From Elioraea thermophila (ex Habib et al. 2022) (lineage in GTDB: Bacteria; Pseudomonadota; Alphaproteobacteria; Acetobacterales; Acetobacteraceae): a stretch of DNA of 64,000 bases. The notes under the pieces were generated by a model. The model had not been told where the DNA came from and ran no database searches. It worked only from the letters and a program-made list of their open reading frames with translations. Positions 7,809-19,233 of the stretch are shown here, one piece after another (positions within the stretch are counted from its first letter, which is position 1; each line of letters starts with the position of its first letter). Where the stretch lies: assembly GCF_003336755.1 (NCBI RefSeq), contig NZ_QMDI01000002.1, positions 124,001-188,000 on the forward strand. Reading direction: 5' to 3'. The translations under genes and the position numbers were made by a program.

Positions 7809-9968
7809 TCACGCTGCTTGTTTCGCCACCCGGCGCCACTCGGTGAGCAGGAACTCGGTGTAGCCGTTCGGCTGCACCCGCCCCTTGAAGATCAGATCGC
7901 AGGCGGCACGGAAAGCCGGGCCGTCGTAGCGCGGCGCCATCGGCCGGTAGGCGGGGTCGCCGGCGTTCTGGCGATCCACCACCACCGCCATGCGCTTCAG
8001 CGTCTCCATCACCTGCGCCTCGGTGACCACGCCGTGGGCGAGCCAGTTCGCGATGTGCTGCGAGGAGATGCGCAACGTCGCGCGGTCTTCCATCAGCCCG
8101 ACGTCGTTGATGTCCGGCACCTTCGAGCAGCCGATGCCCTGATCGATCCAGCGCACGACATAGCCGAGGATGCCCTGGCAGTTGTTGTCGAGCTCGGCCT
8201 GGACGTCGGCAGGGTTCCAGTTCGGCCGATCGGCCACCGGAATGGTCAGCAGGTCGGCGAGCTTGGCGCGCGGGCCCTGGGCAGCGATTTCCTTTTGCCG
8301 CGCCAGCACGTCCACCTCGTGGTAGTGGAGGGCGTGCAGCGTGGCTGCGGTGGGCGAGGGGACCCAGGCCGTGTTGGCCCCCGCCTTCGGGTGTGCGATC
8401 TTCTGCGCCAGCATGTCGGCCATCCGGTCCGGCATCGCCCACATGCCCTTGCCGATCTGCGCCCGCCCGGGCAGGCCGCAGGCGAGCCCGACATCCACGT
8501 TGCCGTCCTCGTAGGCGCGGATCCAGGCGGCGTTCTTCATCTCGTTCTTGCGGATCATCGCGCCCGCTTCCATCGAGGTGTGGATCTCGTCGCCCGTGCG
8601 ATCGAGGAAGCCCGTGTTGATGAACACCACGCGATCCGCCGCCTCGCGGATGCAGGCGGCGAGGTTGACGCTGGTGCGCCGCTCCTCGTCCATGATGCCC
8701 ATCTTGAGGGTGAAGCGCGGCAGGCCGAGCAGATCCTCGACGCGCGCGAACAGGTCGTTGGCGAGCGCCACTTCGGCCGGGCCGTGCAGCTTCGGCTTGA
8801 CGATGTAGATCGACCCCGCACGGCTGTTGCGGAACCGGCCCAGGCCCTTGAGGTCGTGCAGCGCAATCAGGCTGGTGACGGCGGCATCGAGGAAGGTCTC
8901 CGGGATCGGGTTACCGGAGGCATCCAGCACGGCATCGGTCATCATGTGGTGGCCGACGTTGCGCACCAGCATCAGGCTGCGCCCCGGCAGCGTGACGGTT
9001 CCGCCACCGGGCGCGGTCCAGCTGCGGTCCGGGTTGAGCGCGCGTTCGATGATCCGGCCGTTCTTCTCGAAGGTGGCGGTGAGCGTGCCGCGCATCAGCC
9101 CGAGCCAGTTGCGATAGACCGCGACCTTGTCCGCTGCATCGACGGCGGCGACGGAGTCCTCGCAGTCCTGGATCGTGGTCACCGCGCTCTCCAGCACGAT
9201 GTCGGCGATGCCGGCGCGGTCCGTCCGCCCGATCGGGTGGTCACGATCGAGCACGATCTCGACGTGCAGGCCATGGTGACGCAGGAGAATGGAGGAGGGG
9301 CCCTCCGGCGCACCGTTGAAACCGACCAACGAGGAGGGCTCCCGCAGACCCGTCTCCGCACCCGCGATCGACACGACGAGGACGCCGTTGCGAACCCGAT
9401 ACGCCTCCGCCTCCGCGTGGCTGCCGCGGGCGAGGGGAGCGACGAGATCGAGCACGGCTCGGCCCTTGGCGATCACCTTCGCACCGCGGGCAGCATCATA
9501 GCCGGAGAGATTCGCCGGCAGAGGCTCGAGCGCATCCGTGCCGTAAAGCGCGTCGTAGAGCGAGCCCCAGCGGGCGTTCGCGGCATTCAACGCATACCGT
9601 GCATTCGAGACCGGAACGACGAGCTGCGGCCCAGGGGTTAGCGCGATTTCGGCATCGACATTCTCGGTGCGGATCTGGAACGGGGGCGGAGCGGGGACGA
9701 GGTAACCGATCTCGCGCAGGAACGCCTCATAGGCGGCAGCGTCGTGCGGCCGCCCCCGCCGGGCGCGGTGCCAGGCGTCGATCTCGCCCTGCAGCCGATC
9801 CCGCTCCGCGAGCAAGGCAGCGTTGCGAGGCGCGAGCTCCGCCAGCAGGGCCGCGAAGCCCTGCCAGAACGCCTCCGCCGAAAGCCCCGTGCCCGGGATC
9901 GCCTCGTCGGCGACGAAGGCCGCCAACTCGCGCGCGACCGAAAGGCCGGCGAGCGTGATGCGCGACAT
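7809..9968 (-). CDS. glcB: malate synthase G
   Basis: Condenses glyoxylate with acetyl-CoA to malate in glyoxylate and glycolate use. At 719 residues it is the usual length of isoform G. The regions [57 protein letters not shown] and [15 protein letters not shown] all fit the family. The start is ATG 9968 with GGAGGG about nine bases upstream. No isocitrate lyase is nearby. The gene is divergent from the transhydrogenase genes across a 165-base gap. An imperfect palindrome, TTGCAGTGCAGCAA (9984-9997), lies in its leader. Confidence 0.97.
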   Translation of the reverse strand: MSRITLAGLSVARELAAFVADEAIPGTGLSAEAFWQGFAALLAELAPRNAALLAERDRLQGEIDAWHRARRGRPHDAAAYEAFLREIGYLVPAPPPFQIRTENVDAEIALTPGPQLVVPVSNARYALNAANARWGSLYDALYGTDALEPLPANLSGYDAARGAKVIAKGRAVLDLVAPLARGSHAEAEAYRVRNGVLVVSIAGAETGLREPSSLVGFNGAPEGPSSILLRHHGLHVEIVLDRDHPIGRTDRAGIADIVLESAVTTIQDCEDSVAAVDAADKVAVYRNWLGLMRGTLTATFEKNGRIIERALNPDRSWTAPGGGTVTLPGRSLMLVRNVGHHMMTDAVLDASGNPIPETFLDAAVTSLIALHDLKGLGRFRNSRAGSIYIVKPKLHGPAEVALANDLFARVEDLLGLPRFTLKMGIMDEERRTSVNLAACIREAADRVVFINTGFLDRTGDEIHTSMEAGAMIRKNEMKNAAWIRAYEDGNVDVGLACGLPGRAQIGKGMWAMPDRMADMLAQKIAHPKAGANTAWVPSPTAATLHALHYHEVDVLARQKEIAAQGPRAKLADLLTIPVADRPNWNPADVQAELDNNCQGILGYVVRWIDQGIGCSKVPDINDVGLMEDRATLRISSQHIANWLAHGVVTEAQVMETLKRMAVVVDRQNAGDPAYRPMAPRYDGPAFRAACDLIFKGRVQPNGYTEFLLTEWRRVAKQAA

Positions 9969-10133
9969 GCTGCGTTCCCTCCGTTGCAGTGCAGCAATCC
10001 CCTATCACCGATCCGTCATCGTTTGTCGAGAGCGTCCGTCGTCGGCCCTTGCTGAGCGTTGCCCGATCGGGCAGACAAGCGGGGTTCGAGGCGGGGGGCC
10101 GGCCCCGCTCCCAAAGACAAGGGTATGTGGACA

Positions 10134-11303
10134 ATGCGCCTTGCGGTGCCGAAGGAGCGTCGTCCGGGCGAGGCGAGGGTCGCCGCCACCCCGGAGACGG
10201 TGAAGAAGCTGCGCGGGCTCGGGCTCACCATCGTCGTCGAGTCCGGCGCAGGCGCCGGCGCCGCGATCCCCGATGCGGAGTATCTGGCGGCCGGGGCGGA
10301 GCTCGCCCCCGACCCGGCGACCACCTTCGCCGACGCCAACATCGTGTTCTGCGTGCAGGCCCCGCTCGGCCCTGGCGAGGGCGAGATCGACCAGCTCTCG
10401 CTCATCCCCCGCGGCGCGCTGCTCATCGGCGGCCTCAACATCTGGTCCGACCCGAAGCGAGCCGAGGCGTATGCGCAGCGCGGGATCGACGCCTGCGCGA
10501 TGGAACTGCTGCCGCGCATCACCCGTGCGCAGAGCATGGACATCCTCTCCAGCCAGGCGAACCTTGCCGGCTACCGCGCCGTGATCGAGGCGGCGATGGA
10601 GTATCCGCGCGCCTTTCCGATGATGATGACGGCGGCCGGCACGGTCGCTCCGGCGGCAGTCTTCGTCATCGGCGCGGGCGTGGCTGGGCTGCAGGCGATC
10701 GCCACCGCCCGTCGTCTGGGCGCCAAAGTGTCGGCGACCGACGTACGCCCGGCCGCGAAGGAGGAGATCAAGTCGCTCGGTGCCACCTTCGTCGGCGTGG
10801 AGACCGAGGAGACCAAACAGGCGCAGACCGCGGGCGGCTACGCCAAGGAGATGAGCGAGGACTTCAAGCGCCGCCAGGCCGAACTCATGGCCGAGACGGT
10901 GAAGAAGCAGGACGTCATCATCTGCACCGCGCTCACCATGGGCCGTGCCGCACCGAAGATCATCACCGCCGAAATGGTCGCCTCGATGAAGCCCGGATCC
11001 GTGATCGTCGACATCGCCGCCGATGCCGGCGGCAACTGCGTGCTGACCCGGCCCGGCGAACGCGTGGTGACGGAGAACGGCGTGTCGATCCTCGGCTGGC
11101 GCAACTGGCCTGCCCGCATCCCCGTCGCCGCCTCGGCGCTGTATGCGCGCAACCTGCTCACCTTCCTCACCGCCTTCTGGGACAAGGAGGCGAAGGCTCC
11201 GAAACTCGATGCCAACGACGAGATCGTGCGCGGCGTGCTGCTCACCCGCGGCGGTGCGGTCGTGCATCCGCAGTTCGCGCCGAAGCCCGCCGAAGCCGCC
11301 TGA
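10134..11303 (+). CDS. pntAA: proton-translocating NAD(P) transhydrogenase, NAD-binding alpha-1 subunit
   Basis: Forms the soluble NAD(H)-binding domain of the membrane transhydrogenase, which couples proton import to NADPH formation. It begins [20 protein letters not shown], and the Rossmann fold follows with [20 protein letters not shown] near residue 180. At 389 residues the length is right for the split form found in alphaproteobacteria. ATG 10134 is preferred over ATG 10125 because AAGGG lies about ten bases upstream of the former and only one base from the latter. First gene of the pntAA-pntAB-pntB operon. Confidence 0.95.
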   Translation: MRLAVPKERRPGEARVAATPETVKKLRGLGLTIVVESGAGAGAAIPDAEYLAAGAELAPDPATTFADANIVFCVQAPLGPGEGEIDQLSLIPRGALLIGGLNIWSDPKRAEAYAQRGIDACAMELLPRITRAQSMDILSSQANLAGYRAVIEAAMEYPRAFPMMMTAAGTVAPAAVFVIGAGVAGLQAIATARRLGAKVSATDVRPAAKEEIKSLGATFVGVETEETKQAQTAGGYAKEMSEDFKRRQAELMAETVKKQDVIICTALTMGRAAPKIITAEMVASMKPGSVIVDIAADAGGNCVLTRPGERVVTENGVSILGWRNWPARIPVAASALYARNLLTFLTAFWDKEAKAPKLDANDEIVRGVLLTRGGAVVHPQFAPKPAEAA

Positions 11304-11320
11304 CGAAAGGAAACCTGTCG

Positions 11321-11728
11321 ATGAGCACGACCGACTTCGCATCGTCGGCCGCCGATCTCGCGCGCGACGCGGCCGCTTTGGCCGAACGCGCCCAGGCGCT
11401 GGCCGCCCAGGCGGCCGCCGCCGCCGGGCCCGCGGCCGAAGTGATCGAGCCGTTCCTGTTCCTGCTCTCGATCTTCCTCCTTGCCTGCTTCGTCGGCTAC
11501 TACGTGGTGTGGAACGTCACGCCGGCGCTCCATTCGCCGCTGATGGGCGTGACGAACGCGATCTCCTCCGTCATCGTGGTCGGTGGCCTGCTCGCGGTCG
11601 GCCTCGCCGAAGATCCCATCGCTCAGGTGTTCGGCTTCCTCGCCGTGCTGCTCGCCTCGGTGAACATCTTCGGCGGGTTCCTCGTCACCCACCGCATGCT
11701 GTCGATGTTCCGCAAGAAGGGAGGCTGA
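11321..11728 (+). CDS. pntAB: NAD(P) transhydrogenase, membrane alpha-2 subunit
   Basis: A 135-residue membrane subunit of the split transhydrogenase. An alanine-rich N-terminal helix is followed by three hydrophobic segments (roughly residues 45-65, 70-95 and 98-120). The conserved core [12 protein letters not shown] and the [14 protein letters not shown] ending identify the family. It lies 17 bases after pntAA and five bases before pntB. Confidence 0.93.
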   Translation: MSTTDFASSAADLARDAAALAERAQALAAQAAAAAGPAAEVIEPFLFLLSIFLLACFVGYYVVWNVTPALHSPLMGVTNAISSVIVVGGLLAVGLAEDPIAQVFGFLAVLLASVNIFGGFLVTHRMLSMFRKKGG

Positions 11729-11733
11729 GCGTC

Positions 11734-13131
11734 ATGGGGGCCACGCTGACGACGCTCGCCTATCTCGTCGCGTCCGTCTGCTTCATCCTTGCCCTGAGGG
11801 GCTTGTCGCATCCCGAAACCTCGCGCCAGGGCAACCTGTTCGGCATGGCGGGGATGGCGATCGCGATCATCGCCACCCTGCTCCGCCCGGGCATGGGCGG
11901 CTACCTCTGGATCCTGCTCGCCATCGCCATCGGCGGTACCATCGGCGCGGTGATCGCGCAGCGCATCCAGATGACGGCGCTGCCGCAGCTCGTCGCCGCC
12001 TTCCACTCGCTGGTCGGCATGGCGGCGGTGTTCGTCGCCGCCGCCGCGCTCTACAGCCCGCAATCCTTCGGCATCGGCACGCCGGGCGCGATCAAGACCG
12101 CCTCCTTGATCGAGATGAGCCTCGGGCTCGCCATCGGCGCCATCACCTTCTCGGGGTCGGTGATCGCCTTCGCCAAGCTGCAGGGCATCATGTCCGGCAA
12201 GCCGATCATCTTCGCCAATCAGCACCTGTTCAACCTCGTGTTGGCGATCCTGCTGCTGGTGCTGGTGGCGGTGTTCGTCGGCACCGAATCGCACCTGCTG
12301 TTCTGGGTGATCGCGGCTCTCGCCTTCGCTTTGGGCTTCCTGATCATCATCCCGATCGGCGGGGCGGACATGCCGGTCGTGATCTCGATGCTGAACAGCT
12401 ACTCCGGCTGGGCGGCCTGCGGCATCGGTTTCACGGTGGGCAACCTGATGCTGATCATCGCCGGCGCCCTGGTCGGCGCCTCGGGTGCGATCCTCTCCTA
12501 CATCATGTGCAAGGGGATGAACCGCTCGATCATCAACGTGCTGCTCGGTGGCTTCGGCACCGACGCCGCGACCGCCGCGGCTGCCGGGGCGGCGGGCGAT
12601 CGGGCGGTCCGGGCCGGTGCGGCCGATGATGCGGCGTTCATCATGAAGAACGCCTCCAAGGTGATCATCGTGCCCGGCTACGGCATGGCGGTGGCGCAGG
12701 CGCAGCACGCGGTGCGCGAAATGGCGGACCTCCTGAAGAAGGAAGGCGTCGAGGTGAAGTACGCCATCCACCCCGTCGCCGGCCGCATGCCGGGCCACAT
12801 GAACGTGCTGCTCGCCGAGGCGAACGTGCCGTACGACGAGGTGTTCGAACTCGAGGAGATCAACAACGAGTTCTCCACCGCCGACGTCGTTTACGTGATC
12901 GGCGCCAACGACGTGACCAACCCGGCGGCGAAGACGGATCCGAAGAGCCCGATCTACGGCATGCCCATCCTCGAGGTGGACAAGGCGAAGACGGTACTGT
13001 TCGTCAAGCGCTCGATGGCGTCCGGTTACGCCGGGGTGGAGAACGAACTCTTCTACCGCCCCAACACCATGATGCTGTTCGGGGACGCGAAGAAGATGAC
13101 GGAGGAGATCGTCCAGGCGCTCGGGCACTGA
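11734..13131 (+). CDS. pntB: NAD(P) transhydrogenase beta subunit
   Basis: This subunit carries most of the proton channel and the NADP(H)-binding domain III. The N-terminal half is hydrophobic, with about eight or nine membrane segments. The C-terminal half has the NADP-binding GYGMAVAQAQHAVREM, HPVAGRMPGHMNVLLAEA and GANDVTNPAA motifs. 465 residues, full length. Start ATG 11734. A perfect inverted repeat follows the stop at 13135-13152 and probably ends the transcript. Confidence 0.96.
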   Translation: MGATLTTLAYLVASVCFILALRGLSHPETSRQGNLFGMAGMAIAIIATLLRPGMGGYLWILLAIAIGGTIGAVIAQRIQMTALPQLVAAFHSLVGMAAVFVAAAALYSPQSFGIGTPGAIKTASLIEMSLGLAIGAITFSGSVIAFAKLQGIMSGKPIIFANQHLFNLVLAILLLVLVAVFVGTESHLLFWVIAALAFALGFLIIIPIGGADMPVVISMLNSYSGWAACGIGFTVGNLMLIIAGALVGASGAILSYIMCKGMNRSIINVLLGGFGTDAATAAAAGAAGDRAVRAGAADDAAFIMKNASKVIIVPGYGMAVAQAQHAVREMADLLKKEGVEVKYAIHPVAGRMPGHMNVLLAEANVPYDEVFELEEINNEFSTADVVYVIGANDVTNPAAKTDPKSPIYGMPILEVDKAKTVLFVKRSMASGYAGVENELFYRPNTMMLFGDAKKMTEEIVQALGH

Positions 13132-13134
13132 CGG

Positions 13135-13152
13135 GCGGGGCGTACGCCCCGC
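13135..13152 (+). terminator. hairpin after pntB
   Basis: GCGGGGCGTACGCCCCGC is a perfect palindrome starting three bases after the pntB stop. It has no T-tract, so it may slow rather than end transcription, or protect the 3' end of the message. The rest of the 148-base gap to the convergent transglutaminase-like gene shows nothing recognisable. Confidence 0.45.
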
Positions 13153-13279
13153 TCAACGCAAGACGAAGGAAGCAGGAGCGTCCTGGGCCGCGCGGCCGAC
13201 GGCTTGCGGCGATGCCGTGGCGACACGGCTTGGTGCGCGGGCGGAAGGCCGTGCCGCACACCGCCACCGTTCAGGAGTG

Positions 13280-14227
13280 TCAGGCGGGAGCCGCTTGGTC
13301 GCTGTCGGCTCTCTCCGCGGTCGCTGAAACCACCTCTCCCGGCAGGGCGGCGACGGTGACATCGACCGACACGGCGAGCCCCTGGAAGTCGCCTGCCCCG
13401 CCGATGAAGCTGCCGCTGACCGGCACCGCTTGCTCAGGCGTGCGGGTGACCGCCACCCGGATCAGGTTGCGCCCTGCCAACAGCCCGTTCGTCGGGTCGA
13501 ACTCCACCCAGCCCGCACCGGGAACGTAAACGTCGCACCAGGCGTGGGTGGCACCGCCGCCGACCATCGGGTTCTCCGAGCCGATCAGCCGGTCGTCGTA
13601 GAGGTAACCGGAGACGAAACGGGCGGCGATGCCGAGGCTACGGCAGGCCTCCATCATCAGGAGCGCGAAGTCGCGGCACGCGCCGCTTCGTCGCGCCAAG
13701 GTCTCGGGCGCGGGCCGCGTCCCTTCCTCCTCCCGCGCTTCGTAGGCGAAGTCCGCCTTGATCGCGCGCGTGATCGCCGCAAGCAGCTCCGCCGTCCGCG
13801 TCGGTCCTTCGGTGTTGAGGAAGGACTTCGCCCACAGATCCACCGTCCGTTCCGGATCGGAATCGTGGCGGCGAAGATAGGGGGCGAGGTCGTCCGCCTC
13901 CTCGGCCGCGTAGGCGAAGGGGTGCGTCTCGGCATAGGGCTCGATCAGCGAGGCGACGTCGAGCGGTGCCGCCGGGTAGTGCTCGAGCGCGATGGTGGAG
14001 ACGAATTCGAGCACGTCGCTTTCGTCGTCGAACGAGGCGATCGCGATCGAGTTGCCGAACACCCCGTGCTTCCAGCGAAGCCGCGCCGGCGGCGTGGTGG
14101 TGAGCGTGGCGGAGACGAGGCGCAGGTCGTGGCTGTCGCGCGGCCGCAGCATCAGCCGGTGGTCGCCGAACCGCACCGGCCTCGCGTAGTGGTAGGTGGT
14201 GCGGTGCACGATGGTGACGCGCGGCAT
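13280..14227 (-). CDS. transglutaminase-like cysteine peptidase family protein
   Basis: A 315-residue protein of the bacterial transglutaminase-like family. The N-terminal domain begins MPRVTIVHRTTYHYARPV with the typical LRPRDSHDLR strand. The catalytic core has Cys in RRSGACRDFA, His in GGATHAWCDVYVPG and Asp in WVEFDPTNG. Proteins of this type often sit near alpha-E and circularly permuted ATP-grasp genes, but no such partner is present here. Start ATG 14227, 29 bases after ispDF. Probably a cytoplasmic peptidase or amidase; the substrate is unknown. Confidence 0.9.
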   Translation of the reverse strand: MPRVTIVHRTTYHYARPVRFGDHRLMLRPRDSHDLRLVSATLTTTPPARLRWKHGVFGNSIAIASFDDESDVLEFVSTIALEHYPAAPLDVASLIEPYAETHPFAYAAEEADDLAPYLRRHDSDPERTVDLWAKSFLNTEGPTRTAELLAAITRAIKADFAYEAREEEGTRPAPETLARRSGACRDFALLMMEACRSLGIAARFVSGYLYDDRLIGSENPMVGGGATHAWCDVYVPGAGWVEFDPTNGLLAGRNLIRVAVTRTPEQAVPVSGSFIGGAGDFQGLAVSVDVTVAALPGEVVSATAERADSDQAAPA

Positions 14228-14256
14228 GATGTCCTCCAGGCGACGAGGGACCGGGA

Positions 14257-15396
14257 TCAGGGAAGCAGCACGGTGGCGGCAGCCTGCGCGGCGATGCCCT
14301 CGGCGCGACCAGTGAAGCCGAGCCCCTCGGTCGTCGTCGCCTTCACCGAGACCGAGGCGACGTCGATCCCCATGAGGTCGGCGAGTCGGGCGCGCATCGC
14401 CGCGGCATGGGGCGCGATCTTCGGCCTCTCGCAGATCAGCGTGACGTCGGCGTGCAGGATCCTGCCGCCCCGCGCCGCCACCCGCCCGGCGGCATGGCGC
14501 AGGAAGAGTGCGCTGTCGGCATCCTTCCAGCGTGCGTCCGAGGGCGGAAACGCGGTGCCGATGTCGCCCTCGCCGAGCGCCCCGTAGATCGCATCGCACA
14601 GGGCGTGGATGCCGACATCGGCATCCGAATGACCGGCAAGCCCGAGCGGGTGCGGCACCGCCACCCCGCACAGCATCAGCGGACGCCCCGCCGCGAAGCG
14701 ATGCACGTCGAAGCCGGTGCCGACGCGCGGCAGCAGGCGGGCACCGACCAGCGCCTCGGCGCGGATGAGGTCCTCGCGCGTGGTCACCTTCAGGTTGTCC
14801 TCCGCCCCGGCGACCAGCCGAACGGTGAGCCCCGCCGCCTCGGCGACGGCCGCGTCGTCCGTGCAGTCGGGCACGCTCGCGGCGCGATGCGCGGCGAGGA
14901 TCGCGCTGTAGCGGAACCCCTGCGGCGTCTGCACCCGATGGAGGCCCTCGCGCGGCACGGTGCGCTCCACCACCCCGGCACGGGCCGCCTTCAGCGTATC
15001 GGTGACGGGGAGGGCGGGGATCGCGGCCTCCGCGCCCTGTGCCAAGGCGTCGCAGACGGCATCGATGACGCGTTCGGGCACCAGGGGGCGGGCGGCGTCG
15101 TGGATCAGCACGGCATCCGGTGCATCCTCGGCCAGCGCCTCGAGCCCCGCGCGCGCCGAGGCCTGACGCGTGGCGCCGCCGGCGACGACCGGCAGCGCCG
15201 CCACGGTCGGGCAATGCCGCCGGATCGCCTCCCGATCGCCGACCACCACCACCCGCCGCACCCGCCGGTGCGCGGCGAAGGCGGCGACCGAGCGGGCGAG
15301 AATCGGCATCCCGGCGAGCGGCAGGAACTGCTTCGGCAGGCCGCCCCCGAAGCGCGTGCCGGAACCCGCCGCGAGGATCAGCGCATCGATCCGCAT
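14257..15396 (-). CDS. ispDF: bifunctional IspD/IspF (MEP isoprenoid pathway)
   Basis: A fusion of 2-C-methyl-D-erythritol 4-phosphate cytidylyltransferase (residues about 1-220, [18 protein letters not shown] loop) and 2-C-methyl-D-erythritol 2,4-cyclodiphosphate synthase (about 225-379, with GTGFDVHRF and [18 protein letters not shown] metal-binding motifs). The two catalyse non-consecutive steps of the MEP pathway. The fusion is common in alphaproteobacteria. dxr and uppS of the same route are further along the window (46819 and 48900). Start ATG 15396; divergent from dusB across 85 bases. Confidence 0.96.
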   Translation of the reverse strand: MRIDALILAAGSGTRFGGGLPKQFLPLAGMPILARSVAAFAAHRRVRRVVVVGDREAIRRHCPTVAALPVVAGGATRQASARAGLEALAEDAPDAVLIHDAARPLVPERVIDAVCDALAQGAEAAIPALPVTDTLKAARAGVVERTVPREGLHRVQTPQGFRYSAILAAHRAASVPDCTDDAAVAEAAGLTVRLVAGAEDNLKVTTREDLIRAEALVGARLLPRVGTGFDVHRFAAGRPLMLCGVAVPHPLGLAGHSDADVGIHALCDAIYGALGEGDIGTAFPPSDARWKDADSALFLRHAAGRVAARGGRILHADVTLICERPKIAPHAAAMRARLADLMGIDVASVSVKATTTEGLGFTGRAEGIAAQAAATVLLP

Positions 15397-15481
15397 GATG
15401 GCTCACGCTATGGGGAGGAGAGAGGCAGGGCAATCGCATCGCGTTGTCACCGTGCCCTGCCTCCGCTAGTTTGCCCAAATC

Positions 15482-16618
15482 ATGAGCAAGGCCGCCTGCA
15501 ACCCGGCCGAGGCGCTGCCCGCCGAGGCAGCCTCGCCCATCGCGCGTGCAGCCGCAGGGGGCGCGCAGCCTCAGCTGCCGCCGCCGATCGTGCTCGGGCC
15601 GGCCGCGGTGATCGACCCGCCCGTCATCCTGGCACCCATGTCGGGGGTGACCGACCTCCCGTTCCGCCGCTTGGTGCGCGCGCAAGGAGCGGGGCTCGTC
15701 GTCTCCGAGATGATCGCCTCCTGGGCGATGATCCGCCAGAACCGGCAGACCGCGAAGATGGCGGAGACGGATGCCGAAGCGGGGCCGATGGCGGTGCAGC
15801 TCGCCGGCTGCGAGCCTGAGGCCATGGCCGAGGCGGCGCGGATGAACGAGGATCGCGGCGCCGCCATCATCGACATCAATTTCGGCTGCCCGGTGAAGAA
15901 GGTGACCAACGGGCAGAACGCCGGCTCGGCGCTGATGCGCGATGAGAGGCTCGCCGCCCGGCTGATGGAGGCGACCGTGCGTGCGGTGCGCATCCCCGTC
16001 ACGGTGAAGATGCGCATGGGCTGGGACCACGGCTCACTCAACGCGCCGCGGCTGGCGCGCATCGCTGAGGCGTGCGGCGTGCGCATGGTGACGGTGCACG
16101 GGCGCACGCGGCAGCAATTCTACACCGGCACGGCGGATTGGGACTTCGTCGCGCAGGTGAAGCAGGCGGTCGGCATTCCGGTCATCGTCAACGGCGACAT
16201 CGTGACGGAGGAGGACGCGGCCGAGGCTCTCGCCCGGTCCGGCGCCGACGGGGTGATGATCGGGCGTGGCGCCTACGGCAGGCCCTGGTTCCTGCGCCAG
16301 GTCGCGCATTACCTCGCCACCGGCGAACGCCTGCCCGATCCTCCGCTCGCCGAGCAGAAGGCGATCCTGCTCGCGCACTACCGCGCGATGCTCGACCATC
16401 ATGGGGAGGCCTACGCCGTGCGCCTCGCCCGCAAGCACGTCTCCTGGTACTCGAAGGGCCTGCCCGGCTCGGCCGAGTTCCGCGCCGCGGTGAACCGGGC
16501 GGAGACCGCCACCGAAACGATCGCCCTGATCGATCGCTTCTACGATCCGCTGATCGAAGGCGGCTGGCAAGGCGAGCGCAGCCCGGGCGAGCTCGTGCTC
16601 GAGCGGGAGGCGGCATGA
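15482..16618 (+). CDS. dusB: tRNA-dihydrouridine synthase DusB
   Basis: An FMN enzyme that reduces uridine in tRNA, formerly NifR3. The [18 protein letters not shown] motif, the [20 protein letters not shown] active-site region with its Cys, and VNGDI and GRGAYGRPW are all present. It has an Ala/Pro-rich extension of about 45 residues before the core. The stop overlaps the ntrB start (ATGA), which is the classic alphaproteobacterial nifR3-ntrB-ntrC arrangement and implies shared transcription. Confidence 0.95.
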   Translation: MSKAACNPAEALPAEAASPIARAAAGGAQPQLPPPIVLGPAAVIDPPVILAPMSGVTDLPFRRLVRAQGAGLVVSEMIASWAMIRQNRQTAKMAETDAEAGPMAVQLAGCEPEAMAEAARMNEDRGAAIIDINFGCPVKKVTNGQNAGSALMRDERLAARLMEATVRAVRIPVTVKMRMGWDHGSLNAPRLARIAEACGVRMVTVHGRTRQQFYTGTADWDFVAQVKQAVGIPVIVNGDIVTEEDAAEALARSGADGVMIGRGAYGRPWFLRQVAHYLATGERLPDPPLAEQKAILLAHYRAMLDHHGEAYAVRLARKHVSWYSKGLPGSAEFRAAVNRAETATETIALIDRFYDPLIEGGWQGERSPGELVLEREAA

Positions 16619-17771
16619 CGCTCGCGCGGGAAACGACGACAACGCAGGCGCTGGCGGAGATCGAGCCCGACCTGCCGGTCGAGGTCGAGCTCGAGGCGCC
16701 GCCCGCCGCTGCCATCCTCGCCGCGATGGCACCGGCGGTGGTCGTGCTCGACGCGGCGCATCGGTTCCGCTTCGCCAATCAGGCGGCCGAGGCGTTCTTC
16801 GCCCTCTCCGCCGCCACGCTCACCGGCATGCGGCTCGAGGAGCTGATCCCGCCCGACCATCCGCTGTTCGCGATGCTCGATCTCGCCCGGGCCGAGACCG
16901 GAATCATCGCCGACCACGACATGAGCTTCGAAAGCCCTCGGCTCACGCGGCGAAACATTTCGGTCACCGTCGCCCCGATCCCCGATCATCCCGACTGCGT
17001 GGTGGTCACGCTCGCCGACGGTTCGACGGTGCAGAAGCTCGACCGCCAGATGGTGTTCCGCAACGCTGCCCGGTCCGTCAGCGGCATGGCGGCGATCCTT
17101 GCCCACGAGGTGAAAAACCCCCTCTCTGGCATTCGCGGCGCGGCGCAACTCCTCGAGAGCGTCGTTCCGGACCAGGATCGGGAACTCACCCAGCTCATCC
17201 AGGACGAGGCGGATCGCATCCGCGCCCTGGTCGATCGCATGGAAATCTTCTCCGACCGTCCGGTGGAGCGTGGTCCCGTCAACATCCACCAGGTGTTGGG
17301 CCACGTTCGGCGGCTGGCGGAGACGGGCTTTGCCCGCCACGCGCGCATCATCGAGACCTACGACCCCTCGCTGCCGCCCGTTTGGGGCAACCGCGACCAG
17401 CTCGTGCAGGTGTTCCTCAACCTGGTGAAGAACGCCGCCGAAGCGATCCCGGAGCGGGGCGGGGTGATCGAGCTCGTCACCGCCTACCAGCACGGGGTGC
17501 GGCTTGCGTTGCCCGGCGGGGCGCGGCGCGTGCACCTGCCGCTCGTGGTGTCGGTGCGCGACAATGGCTGCGGCATCCCCGACGCGATCCGTTCCTCGTT
17601 GTTCGATCCCTTCGTCACCGGCAAGCGCAGCGGCACCGGGCTCGGCTTGGCTCTCGTCGCCAAGCTGGTCGGCGACCATGGCGGGCTCGTCGAGTGCGAC
17701 AGCCGCCCGGGCCGCACCGTCTTTCGCGTTCACCTCCCCATTCAGCCTCCGGAGTCGAAGACCGAAGACGC

Positions 17772-17775
<4 letters not shown>
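16615..17775 (+). CDS. ntrB: nitrogen regulation sensor histidine kinase NtrB
   Basis: A cytoplasmic kinase/phosphatase that controls NtrC in response to PII. A PAS domain at about residues 35-140 ([17 protein letters not shown]) precedes the phospho-acceptor His164 in [11 protein letters not shown]. The N box ([10 protein letters not shown]), G1 (DNGCGIP) and G2 (GTGLGLALV) boxes follow. 386 residues with no membrane segment, as expected for NtrB. The start ATG 16615 overlaps the dusB stop, and its own stop overlaps the ntrC start. Confidence 0.94.
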
Positions 17776-19220
<1,445 letters not shown>

Positions 19221-19233
19221 GCGGCGGGGAGCG

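Noticed and set aside
7818-9641. 607-codon open frame on the forward strand opposite malate synthase G
   Set aside because: It is the antisense shadow of glcB. Its translation is low-complexity and rich in Arg, His, Gly and Val, as expected in high-GC DNA, and shows no family motif.
14257-15396. IspDF fusion as a novel bifunctional enzyme
   Set aside because: This fusion is well established in alphaproteobacteria and is not new.
15397-15481. Possible tRNA or regulatory RNA between ispDF and dusB
   Set aside because: The 85-base gap forms no cloverleaf and has no conserved tRNA boxes; it is simply a divergent promoter region.
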